Assembly (NCBI GenBank): GCA_028817685.1
Contig: JAPPPC010000644.1
Location: forward strand, 569-7,946
Source of the DNA: Rhodospirillaceae bacterium
GTDB taxonomy: Bacteria > Pseudomonadota > Alphaproteobacteria > UBA8366 > GCA-2717185
DNA: 7,378 nt
Direction: 5' to 3'
In this document: in pieces, positions 1 to 6,837 of the stretch
Layout of the letters: the number at the start of each line of letters is the position of its first letter
Position numbering within the stretch: position 1 is the first letter of the stretch
The notes under the pieces: generated by a model
Databases searched by the model: none
What the model was told of the DNA's origin: nothing
Seen by the model: the letters and a program-made list of their open reading frames with translations, nothing else
Program-made: the position numbers and the translations under genes

Positions 1-2063
1 ACAAGAAGCTGAGCGCGCCGGGCCGACAGGTCGGCGAGCCCGTCTTCATCGGCAGCCATGTGCCGTTGCCGACCGACCGCGCACGCTATGTTGGAGAAGC
101 GGTGGCGATGGTCGTCGCGGAGACGAAGGCGCAGGCCTTGGACGCGGCGGAAGCGATCGAGATCGATTACGCACCGCTCGATCCGGTAACCGATACCGTC
201 GCTGCCGGCGGCGCCGCCCCGCGCCTTTGGGATGAATTGCCGGACAATATCCTGATTGAGACCTTTTTCGGCGACGCGACAGCGACCGATGCCGCGTTCG
301 CGGACGCGGCGCATGTCGTGTCTATGGGGTTCGACATCGGTCGCGTCACCGGTGTGCCGATGGAACCACGGTCCGCCCTGGGCGCGTACGATGCAAAAAC
401 CGGCCGCTATACCGTCTATGCCGGCAGCGGCGGCGTGGTGCGCCAGAAGCGGGAAATCGCGGCTGTGCTGGGAATCGAAACTGCCGATGTCCGGGTCGTG
501 GCCTTCGATGTCGGTGGCAATTTCGGCACCCGCAACCGGGTCTATGTGGAATTCCCACTGGTCGCCTGGGCATCCCGCAAGGTGGGGCGCCCTGTGAAAT
601 ACACGGCGATGCGCGGCGAGTCCTTCGTCAGCGATTATCAGGGCCGCGATTTGCGCCTCGATCTGGAGCTGGCGCTCGATAGGGACGGCAATTTCGTGGC
701 ACTGCGGTCGTCCAATCTCAGCAATGTCGGCGCGCGTTGCGTGTCCCTGTCGCCACTGTCGAAGGGGGTGGGGATTGCCACCGGATGCTACCGGATTCCG
801 GCGGCGCAGGTACGGGCGCGGGCAACCTTCAGCAATACGCCGCCGACCAACGCCTATCGCAGCTCCGGCCGGCCGGAGATTATTTTCGCCATGGAACGGC
901 TGGTCGACACCGCGGCCCGCGAGCTCGGTTTTGATCCGATCGACCTGCGCCGCCGCAATTTCGTGCCCGCCGGCGCCATGCCCTACGACAATGCGGTTGG
1001 CATGCAATATGACAGCGGCGGCTACGAGGCTTGCCTCGATAAGGCGATGGCGCTTGCCGACTGGGACGGGTTCGCGGCGCGCCGGCAGGATGCGGAGTCG
1101 CGTGGCCGGCTGCTCGGGCGTGGCGTCTGCTCTTACGTCGAATCTTCCATCGGCACGCCGGTCGAACAGACGGAGTTCCACGTCCGTGCTGAAGAGGAAC
1201 GGCTCGACGTGGTCATCGGCACGCAGCCGAGCGGGCAGGGGCACGAAACGTCTTTCGCGCAGGTCGCTGCCGACGGGCTCGGCCTGCCTTTCGAGCAGGT
1301 GCGCATTCTGTTGGGCGACACGGACGTGGTGAAGGTTGGCGGCGGCTCGCATTCTGGCCGCTCCATGCGCATGGCCGGCACGGTGATCGTCAAGGCGGCA
1401 GAATGGTTCATCGAGCAGGGTCGGGGAATCGCCGCGCAGGTGTTGGAAGCGGCCGTGGCGGATATCGCCTACGAGGCGGGCCGGTTCCTCGTCTCGGGCA
1501 CCGATCGCAGTATGACGATCTATGAGTTGGCGTCGGCAGCGGTGTCGAAAGGGATGCCCAAAGACGCGTTGTCGGTCATCGTCGACAACGAGATGCACAC
1601 GCCGGTCTTCCCGAATGGCTGCCATATCTGCGAGACCGAGGTCGATCCGGAAACCGGCCATATCCGCATCACGCGCTACGCCGCCGTCGACGATGTCGGC
1701 CGCGCGATCAATCCGTTGATCGTCGACGGACAGACCCATGGCGGGCTGGTGCAGGGCGTCGGCCAGGCGATGTGGGAGCAGTGCGTCTTCGACGGCGCCG
1801 GCCAGCCGCTCAGCGGTTCCTTCATGGATTACGGCATGCCCCGCGCCGACCACTTCCCATCCTTCGAGACCGAGCTGCACGAGGTCCCGTCACCGACCAA
1901 TCCGCTGGGGGTAAAGGCGGGCGGTGAGGGGGGCACCACGGCGGCCCTCGGCGTCATCGTCAACGCCGTCGTCGATGCGCTGCAGCCCTACGGTATCCGC
2001 GACTTGACGATGCCGCTGACGCCCTACCGGGTGTGGCAGGCGATCCAGGAGGCCGGCCGTTAG
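1..2063 (+). CDS. Xanthine dehydrogenase/CoxL-family molybdopterin-binding large subunit, 5'-truncated
   Basis: This is the catalytic molybdenum subunit of a molybdenum hydroxylase (xanthine dehydrogenase / aldehyde oxidase / CoxL superfamily), which inserts water-derived oxygen into a C-H bond of an aldehyde or N-heterocycle. The reading frame is open from base 3 to a TAG at 2061-2063 (686 codons). The GTG at 60 is internal, because family-like sequence precedes it; roughly 80-120 residues are missing beyond the edge. Visible motifs are the end of the a/b-hammerhead domain (RYVGEAVAMVVAE, from about 84), DVGGNFG (507-527), the active-site loop AYRSSGR (852-872), SGQGHET (about 1230-1250), GGGSHSGRSMRMAG (1338-1379), DDVGRAINP (about 1690-1716) and GGEGG, with the expected catalytic Glu at 1926-1928. 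The loop resembles the AYRGAGR of form II enzymes, not the AYRCSFR of true CO dehydrogenases, so CO oxidation is unlikely. A [2Fe-2S] subunit and an FAD subunit would be expected outside the window. The family is certain; the substrate is unknown. Confidence 0.93.
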   Translation, partial: KKLSAPGRQVGEPVFIGSHVPLPTDRARYVGEAVAMVVAETKAQALDAAEAIEIDYAPLDPVTDTVAAGGAAPRLWDELPDNILIETFFGDATATDAAFADAAHVVSMGFDIGRVTGVPMEPRSALGAYDAKTGRYTVYAGSGGVVRQKREIAAVLGIETADVRVVAFDVGGNFGTRNRVYVEFPLVAWASRKVGRPVKYTAMRGESFVSDYQGRDLRLDLELALDRDGNFVALRSSNLSNVGARCVSLSPLSKGVGIATGCYRIPAAQVRARATFSNTPPTNAYRSSGRPEIIFAMERLVDTAARELGFDPIDLRRRNFVPAGAMPYDNAVGMQYDSGGYEACLDKAMALADWDGFAARRQDAESRGRLLGRGVCSYVESSIGTPVEQTEFHVRAEEERLDVVIGTQPSGQGHETSFAQVAADGLGLPFEQVRILLGDTDVVKVGGGSHSGRSMRMAGTVIVKAAEWFIEQGRGIAAQVLEAAVADIAYEAGRFLVSGTDRSMTIYELASAAVSKGMPKDALSVIVDNEMHTPVFPNGCHICETEVDPETGHIRITRYAAVDDVGRAINPLIVDGQTHGGLVQGVGQAMWEQCVFDGAGQPLSGSFMDYGMPRADHFPSFETELHEVPSPTNPLGVKAGGEGGTTAALGVIVNAVVDALQPYGIRDLTMPLTPYRVWQAIQEAGR

Positions 2064-2070
2064 CCGGTTT
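2050..2070 (+). terminator. Weak stem-loop spanning the convergent stop codons
   Basis: Arms at 2050-2057 and 2063-2070 can pair over eight positions in the + strand RNA: five G-C pairs, two G-U wobbles and one A-U. The five-base loop is 2058-2062. The right arm ends in UUU but no further U-tract follows. The hairpin covers the overlapping stop codons of the two convergent genes, the only place a shared terminator could sit. On the minus strand only the five-pair core survives. This is a tentative call, since GC-rich DNA makes such short hairpins by chance. Confidence 0.25.
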
Positions 2071-3478
2071 CGGTGTCCCGGATCAGCGCGCCCTGCTTCT
2101 TCAGCGCTTTCTGAATTTCCGTCACATCCATCTTACGCGGCGCCACGCCCGCATTCGCGCTGAGCGCCGCGGCGACGCCGGCGGCGTGGCCAGTGAGCCA
2201 GCATTGCGGGATTTCGCGCATGAAGGTGTGCGTCTGGGCGTCGGTTGAGATGTGGCGGCCGGCGACGAGCAGATTGTCGGTCTTGGCCGGGACCAATGAG
2301 CCATAGGGCACCGAGACGTCCGGGATGTTCGGGCTGAGGCTTGGGCTGACGCCGATCTCGTCGGCGAAGATCTCGCCGCTTTTGGTGCCGGGCCCGGTCA
2401 TCTTGCCGGCGCCGACCAGCCGGCGGCTGTGCCGCGCGCCGAGCTGCGGCGCGGTCAGCATGATCCAGGCTTCCTCAAAGCCCGGCGCGTTGCCGCGGTA
2501 GTAATTCAGCAGCTCAACCAGGCTTTCGCGCGACAGGATCTCCAGGGTTGTCAGATCGTCGACATTCAGCACGTCGAAACCGGAGAAGCGCGGCCCCATG
2601 AAGACGACGACGTCGTTGCGCCAGCCGGCGAAGGGCAGGATGAAGTGCTTGGTCTGCTCGCGGCCGCGGCGCATGAAGTCCTTGTATTGCTGCGGGTTGG
2701 CGTCCTGCCAATCGAATCATTTCTGCACGTCCACGCCGCTCAACAGCGAGGCGGTGTTGGCGCAGTGATGGATATTGTCATCGTCGATGTCGCCTTCGAA
2801 GCCTTCGCCGGCCTGGGCGAAGATATCGCCGTCGCCCGAAGCGTCGACCACCGTCGTCGCCTTGACCGCCATGCGGCCCTGTTTCGATTCCAGGATTGCG
2901 CCCGTAACTTTGCCGTCCTCGACCAGCGGGGCCGCGACCCAGCTGTGCAGCAACAGTTCGATGTTGGCGCCCAGCACCAGGTTGAGCGATTCCAGCTTGA
3001 GCCATTCCGGGTCGATCATCGGCGCGTGCGTGACGGTGCCGTGGAAGGCGGTGTGACGCCGCGCCCATTGCCGCGCCAGCTCTTCCTCGCGCGAACCCCA
3101 CTGCTCCGGCGGCGGCCCGTAGATCGCGTCGTCCGGCAACCGGTCGAGCATCTCCTCGCCGACGCCGCGGATCAGCAGTTCGCCGTTCCAGTTGGTCATG
3201 CGGTCGATCCACACCACCAGCCCGCCGGTCGACAGCCCGCCCAGATGGTTGTAGCGCTCCGCCAGGATGACATCGGCGCCGCAGCGCGCCGCGGCAATCG
3301 CCGCCGTCGTGCCCGCCGGGCCGCCGCCGACCACGAGTACGTCCGTCGTCGCAAAGACCGGGATGTTGCGTGCCGGTTCCTGCACGGTGCCGAGATCGGG
3401 CCGCTCGCGCCGCTCGAACTCGCCGGAAGGATTGAAGACGCCCTTGTCGGGCGCGATGTTGCTGTCGCTGATGGCCAT
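2060..3478 (-). pseudogene. FAD-dependent oxidoreductase interrupted by one in-frame TGA
   Basis: Read from an ATG at 3478 to a TAA at 2062-2060, this frame encodes a 472-position FAD-dependent oxidoreductase (FAD_oxidored-like) interrupted only by TGA at 2719-2717 (codon 254). Before the stop lie the dinucleotide-binding VVGGGPAG (residues 49-56), the acidic strand end around E74, the GGLSTGG flavin loop (80-86) and VVDASGDGD (210-218). After it, in the same frame, come WQDANPQQY, a VPYGSLVPA segment (about 390-398), NLLVAGRHIS (402-411) and TGHAAGVAAA (429-438), which form the family's usual C-terminal FAD-binding part. No base is gained or lost, and the remaining 218 codons are clean, so this is a point nonsense change, a sequencing error, or possibly read-through. 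A GGA eight bases before the ATG could serve as ribosome site. The 253-residue product alone would lack the C-terminal FAD contacts and should be inactive. The physiological substrate cannot be read from the sequence. Confidence 0.85.
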
Positions 3479-3491
3479 GCTCGAATTCCGT

Positions 3492-3520
3492 TTGAAAAAC
3501 CGCCGCGCAGATTACGCTAT
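3492..3520 (+). promoter_or_regulatory. Weak sigma-70-like promoter candidate for the TIM-barrel gene
   Basis: TTGAAA at 3492-3497 is a fair -35 element. The region that should hold the -10 reads ATTACGCTAT (3511-3520), giving TACGCT at 15 bp spacing or CGCTAT at 17 bp, both poor matches to TATAAT. It lies in the 108-bp gap between the divergent FAD oxidoreductase and TIM-barrel genes, so some promoter for each must be near here. I saw no better pair on either strand and no clear operator palindrome in this gap. Confidence 0.2.
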
Positions 3521-3572
3521 TGATGGGGGACTCGGAAAGCGGCGCGGACCGGCCTAAGCTAAGTCGAACGAA

Positions 3573-3579
3573 GGGGGAG
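3573..3579 (+). promoter_or_regulatory. Shine-Dalgarno site of the TIM-barrel gene
   Basis: GGGGGAG lies seven bases upstream of the ATG at 3587. It is the strongest ribosome-binding site in the window and fixes that ATG as the start. The other complete or 5'-complete genes here have weak or no such site. Confidence 0.8.
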
Positions 3580-3586
3580 CTGAACA

Positions 3587-4582
3587 ATGGCGAAGGAACT
3601 GCTCGTCGGAATCACGGAAAAAGGCGCTTGTCACGCGGGCGGCGAATCCGAGTTCGATCTGGAAACCAAGTTCCGCATGGTGAAGGAGTCCGGAGTCTAT
3701 GACTATTTCGACAAGACGCCGGAATCCCTCGACGTGGTCGACGAATACCGCAGGCTAAGCGAGAAGTACGATCTGCCGATCCGTGCCGGCGGCTGGTTCT
3801 ACACCTTGGGCCGCGACGAAGATTTGCTGGAACAGAAGATCCGGGTCAGCGCCAGCCTCGGCAGTAAGGTGCACAATACCCAGATCATGATGCATCACGC
3901 CGACGGTCACCTCGTGAGCAACGAGGAAGTCGCCAATACTTATATGCGCGCATATGATGTGGGTGAAGAGGTCGGCTGCGCGCCCACTTTCGAGGTTCAT
4001 GTCAACATGTGGTCGGAGCATTACGGCCGAGTCATGGAGGTGGCGCAGTTGGTCGAAGCGCGCGGCGTGCCCTACCGCATGACCCTCGACCACAGCCATG
4101 TCATATTCAAGATCGACAATCCGGAGGAACAGGAGGTGCTCGACATGCGGCCGGACGTCGAATCCGGCAAGGTCGTGCTCGACCCCTACCAAGACGGCAA
4201 TGTCTGCGATCAATGGATCGGACAGAACTATGTCTGGCACTGCCATGCCCGTGCCGCCGTGCCAAACAATCCGAAGAACATCTGGGGCCGGCATCCGGAC
4301 GGCCGGGTCGGTCGTGGCATTCAGTATCCCTTCATCCAGCCTGCGGCTGGCGAGTATCACAGCGACTGGGACGAGGCGAAGCTGGAGCCTTGGAAAGAGG
4401 TGGTGCGGCATCTGCTGGCGCACCATGCGGCGCAGGAGGACAGCCCGCTCGGTCAGATCTCGACCGAATTCATCCCCGGCCCCGATTACGGCATGGGCAA
4501 CAAATACTCGATCTTCGAACACTCGGTGGCCTGCGCGAAGTGGATCAAGGCGACGTGGGCTGAGACCGTGGCCGCAAACTAG
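3587..4582 (+). CDS. Sugar phosphate isomerase/epimerase-like (xylose isomerase-like) TIM-barrel protein
   Basis: This complete 331-residue protein starts at an ATG with a strong Shine-Dalgarno site and ends in TAG. It looks like a member of the xylose isomerase-like / AP endonuclease 2 TIM-barrel superfamily, whose members use one or more divalent metals to isomerise, epimerise or dehydrate sugar-like substrates. The order of acidic and histidine motifs fits: TFEVHVN with E136, TLDHSHV with D168, H169 and H171, VWHCHAR with H218 and H220, and STEFIPG with E294, each at an expected barrel strand end. No signal peptide or membrane segment is seen, so it should be cytosolic. The stretch from about 221 to 265 (PNNPKNIWGRHPDG and onward) is rich in Trp, His and Pro and may be a lid or substrate loop. 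It is divergent from the FAD oxidoreductase and convergent with the OYE-type gene. Fold and metal binding are fairly secure; the reaction is not known. Confidence 0.8.
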   Translation: MAKELLVGITEKGACHAGGESEFDLETKFRMVKESGVYDYFDKTPESLDVVDEYRRLSEKYDLPIRAGGWFYTLGRDEDLLEQKIRVSASLGSKVHNTQIMMHHADGHLVSNEEVANTYMRAYDVGEEVGCAPTFEVHVNMWSEHYGRVMEVAQLVEARGVPYRMTLDHSHVIFKIDNPEEQEVLDMRPDVESGKVVLDPYQDGNVCDQWIGQNYVWHCHARAAVPNNPKNIWGRHPDGRVGRGIQYPFIQPAAGEYHSDWDEAKLEPWKEVVRHLLAHHAAQEDSPLGQISTEFIPGPDYGMGNKYSIFEHSVACAKWIKATWAETVAAN

Positions 4583-4595
4583 CGCCTCCATGCCG

Positions 4596-4614
4596 TCCCG
4601 GATTTAATCCGGGA
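4596..4614. repeat. Perfect palindrome, REP-like, between convergent genes
   Basis: The sequence TCCCGGATTTAATCCGGGA is a perfect inverted repeat with 9-base arms (4596-4604 and 4606-4614) around one central T. It starts 13 bases after the stop codon of the TIM-barrel gene, in the 100-bp gap before the end of the convergent OYE-type gene. The core and its flank (GGGATCCAG) resemble dispersed intergenic palindromes common in alphaproteobacterial genomes. It may also act as a two-way terminator hairpin, although no T-run follows on either side. Only one copy is visible, so the repeat nature is inferred from general knowledge. The rest of the gap, 4615-4682, shows nothing I can name. Confidence 0.6.
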
Positions 4615-4682
4615 TCCAGACTACGCCGACAGTGGATTTGGAAAAGGTCGAGAGATCTATCGTGGCGACGGAGGGGCGTCTC

Positions 4683-6701
4683 TCACATCACATGGCACAG
4701 CCGCAGCGCGTCGTAGATCGCGGCGGCGATGTTTCGGCTGGCGACGGCATCGCCGATGCGGTGCAGTTCGAAGCCGGGCCGGTTGCCAGGGGGCTGCGGC
4801 TGTCCGGCAAGCAGCGCGTCCAGATCCGTAACACCGTTGTTGGCGGCATGGCCGCGCAGCTCGTGATAGATCGCATCCAGCGGCACGGTGCCGTGTTCGA
4901 CGACGATCTGATCCGCCGTCCGCGTCGTCGCGGCGCCGGTCGCTTCGTTGACGAAAGTCGCGGTCAGGCGGTTGCCCTCCCGGGCGATTTTTGTGAGCCG
5001 ATTATCGAACGTCATCGGCACGTCGAGTTCGTACATCCGGCGTTTCCACACCGCGCGTTCCGCATAGGTAAGCTCCGTTGCCAGCTCGCCGTCGATCGAC
5101 ACCAAGGTGGTTTGGCTGCCGGCCGCCGCGGCGTGTTCCGCGCCGTGCGGGGCGGGGTGGCGTCCGGTGCCGTCATAGACGATTACTTCGTCGCCGACGG
5201 GTGCGTTGCCGGTCAGCATGTCCCAGACGCTGGTGGCGTGCTCCAGCCCGTCGAGCCAATCCAGGTCGGGGATACCGCCGGTCGCGACGATGACGATGTC
5301 CGGCGCCGCGGCCAGCACGTCGGCCGCTTCGGCGAAGTGATTGCAGCGGACATCGATACCAAGCCGCTCCAGCTCGCTGGCCCGCCAGTCGACGACGCCG
5401 ATCAGGTCGCCGCGCCAGCTCGCGTTGGCGCCGATACGGGCCTGGCCGCCCAACTGCGGGGCCGCTTCGAACAGGGTGACGGTGTGGCCGCGCTCCGCCA
5501 GCACCCGCGCCGCCTCCAACCCCGCGGGGCCGCCGCCGACCACCACCGCCTTGCGCTTGGGGCCGTCCGTCGGTGCGATGGTTTGCGGCATCGTGGTCTC
5601 GCGGCCCGTCGCGGCATTGTGCAGGCAGACCGGGCGGTGCGGCGACATGCAATGGGTCGCGCCGACGCAAGGCCGGATCTCCGCCTCCCGGTCCCCGGCG
5701 AGCTTACGCACCAGATGCGGGTCGGCGATGTGCGCGCGGGTCATCGCCACCATGTCGAGCAGCCCGTCGCGGATCGCGTGGCGGGCGGTGGCGATATCGG
5801 TGATGCGGGCGGCATGGAAGACCGGTAGGCCGACCTCACGCTTGAACGCGCCGACCGCCTGCAGCCAGGGGGCGATCGGCGAAGCCATGCCCGGCATATT
5901 GTCGACCGCCAGCCCGATGAGCGTGTCCATGCGGCCATAGATGCCATTGAAGAAGTCGATGTAACCGGACGCCTCGAACACTTTTGCGATCTCGAGCGCT
6001 TCCTCCGCACTTAGCCCGTCGGCCATGGCGTCGTCGACCGAACAGCGCAATCCGACAAGAAAATTGTCGCCAACCTGGCGGCGGATTTCCTCGTAGACCA
6101 TCAGGCCGAAGCGGCAGCGGTTCTCCAACGAGCCGCCATACTTGTCGGTCCGCATGTTGGTCTGCGGCGACAGGAACTGCCCGATCAGATGCGAACTGGC
6201 CAGGGTCTCGATCCCGTCGAGCCCGCCCTCCTGACAGCGTTTTGCCGCCGCGCCGTAGGCTTTCACGACCCGGGCGATGTCGTCCTCGTCCATTTCTTTC
6301 GGGAAGCTGCGGTGCAGGGTCTCGCGGACCGGCGAGGGGCCGATGGTGGGCAGCCAGTTCGAGGCATAGGGTTCGCCGCGGCGGCCGAGATGGGTGATCT
6401 GGCACATGATCGCGGTGCCGTGCGCATGCACCCGCTCGGAGAATTGCTGCAAATGAGGGATAACCGAATCGTCGCCGACATAGAGCTGCTGAAACACGCT
6501 CGGCGAATCCGGCGCGACGTTGGACGACCCGCCGAACATGGTGAGTGCGATACCGCCTTTCGCCTTCTCCTCGTGGTAGCGCTGATAGCGCTCCTTCGGC
6601 ATGCCGCCTTCCTCCAGCCCGCAGGCATGGCTGGTGCTCATGAAGCGGTTCTTGAAGGTGACGTGGCGAATCGTCAGCGGCTGGAACAGGGGATCGGTCA
6701 T
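4683..6701 (-). CDS. TMADH/2,4-dienoyl-CoA reductase-type flavin oxidoreductase (OYE barrel plus FAD/NAD module)
   Basis: This complete 672-residue protein runs from the ATG at 6701 to a TGA at 4685-4683. Residues 1-340 form an Old Yellow Enzyme FMN barrel: QITHLGRRGE (101-110), HLIGQFLSPQTNMRTDKYGG (171-190), SLENRCRF (191-198) and a phosphate-binding end near 320. Cysteines 345, 351 and 359 mark the iron-sulfur linker. From about 384 there is an FAD-binding domain (VVVGGGPAGLEAARVLAERG, from 387), then VIVATGG (470-476), a degenerate second nucleotide fold (VIVYDGTGRHPAPHG, 507-520) and IGDAVASRNIAAAIYDALR (649-667). This architecture is shared by trimethylamine and histamine dehydrogenases, dienoyl-CoA reductase and N-methylproline or dimethylglycine demethylases. 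An N-demethylase or enoate-type reaction is therefore likely, but the substrate is unknown. One cluster Cys position is Ala348, and the usual AHGY/AHSY active-site stretch reads ASSH (168-171). No Shine-Dalgarno site precedes the ATG. The protein should be cytosolic. Confidence 0.92.
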   Translation of the reverse strand: MTDPLFQPLTIRHVTFKNRFMSTSHACGLEEGGMPKERYQRYHEEKAKGGIALTMFGGSSNVAPDSPSVFQQLYVGDDSVIPHLQQFSERVHAHGTAIMCQITHLGRRGEPYASNWLPTIGPSPVRETLHRSFPKEMDEDDIARVVKAYGAAAKRCQEGGLDGIETLASSHLIGQFLSPQTNMRTDKYGGSLENRCRFGLMVYEEIRRQVGDNFLVGLRCSVDDAMADGLSAEEALEIAKVFEASGYIDFFNGIYGRMDTLIGLAVDNMPGMASPIAPWLQAVGAFKREVGLPVFHAARITDIATARHAIRDGLLDMVAMTRAHIADPHLVRKLAGDREAEIRPCVGATHCMSPHRPVCLHNAATGRETTMPQTIAPTDGPKRKAVVVGGGPAGLEAARVLAERGHTVTLFEAAPQLGGQARIGANASWRGDLIGVVDWRASELERLGIDVRCNHFAEAADVLAAAPDIVIVATGGIPDLDWLDGLEHATSVWDMLTGNAPVGDEVIVYDGTGRHPAPHGAEHAAAAGSQTTLVSIDGELATELTYAERAVWKRRMYELDVPMTFDNRLTKIAREGNRLTATFVNEATGAATTRTADQIVVEHGTVPLDAIYHELRGHAANNGVTDLDALLAGQPQPPGNRPGFELHRIGDAVASRNIAAAIYDALRLCHVM

Positions 6702-6708
6702 GGCCGCG

Positions 6709-6738
6709 ATCTTAGGCGTGTCGCTTCGCCCTTGTCAC
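6709..6738 (-). promoter_or_regulatory. Sigma-70-like promoter of the OYE-type gene, probably leaderless
   Basis: On the minus strand, GTGACA (6738-6733, five of six to the -35 consensus) is followed after 18 bp by TAAGAT (6714-6709, four of six to the -10 consensus). Standard spacing puts the transcription start near 6702, one base before the ATG at 6701. The lack of any ribosome-binding site before this ATG agrees with a leaderless message. The hexamers are seen directly; their function is inferred. Confidence 0.45.
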
Positions 6739-6771
6739 TCAATGATCTGGCGCTATGGAACGCTTAACTAT

Positions 6772-6799
6772 TTGCAGCGACCCTGCCGTCGCATAGATT
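6772..6799 (+). promoter_or_regulatory. Candidate promoter of the Anbu gene
   Basis: TTGCAG (6772-6777) and TAGATT (6794-6799, four of six to the -10 consensus) are 16 bp apart. Transcription would begin near 6806, giving a leader of about 32 bases before the ATG at 6838. It sits back to back with the candidate promoter of the divergent flavoprotein gene inside a 136-bp gap, with about 33 bp between the two -35 elements. The -35 match is only three of six. Confidence 0.3.
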
Positions 6800-6837
6800 G
6801 GCGCCCCGAAACGCGCGAACAAGGCCGGCCGAACCGT

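Noticed and set aside
60..62. GTG at 60 as the start of the molybdenum hydroxylase subunit
   Set aside because: The frame stays open to the window edge and the preceding residues (VGEPVFIGSH) continue the hammerhead domain, so the true start lies outside the window.
2690..2719. Possible selenocysteine codon: TGA followed on the minus strand by a 5-bp hairpin (TTGGC-AGGAC-GCCAA)
   Set aside because: The stem is short, begins only five bases after TGA, and lacks the typical bacterial SECIS loop and bulge. The family is not known for selenocysteine at this place, so a nonsense change is simpler.
2429..3523. Long open frame (364 codons) on the + strand opposite the FAD oxidoreductase
   Set aside because: It is the antisense shadow of a GC-rich gene: it has no recognisable domain, shows Arg/His/Val-rich low-complexity translation and lacks a ribosome site. 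The opposite frame has clear FAD motifs.
3553..3565. CTAAG-CTAAG tandem pair upstream of the TIM-barrel gene as a regulator site
   Set aside because: Two five-base units are too short to separate from chance, and no further copies or dyad symmetry are present.
3755..4591. 278-codon open frame on the minus strand opposite the TIM-barrel gene
   Set aside because: It is a shadow frame. The plus strand has the strong Shine-Dalgarno site and the conserved metal-ligand motifs.
4632..5828. 398-codon open frame on the + strand opposite the OYE-type gene
   Set aside because: Stop codons are rare antisense to GC-rich codons. The translation has no family features, while the minus strand encodes a complete known architecture.
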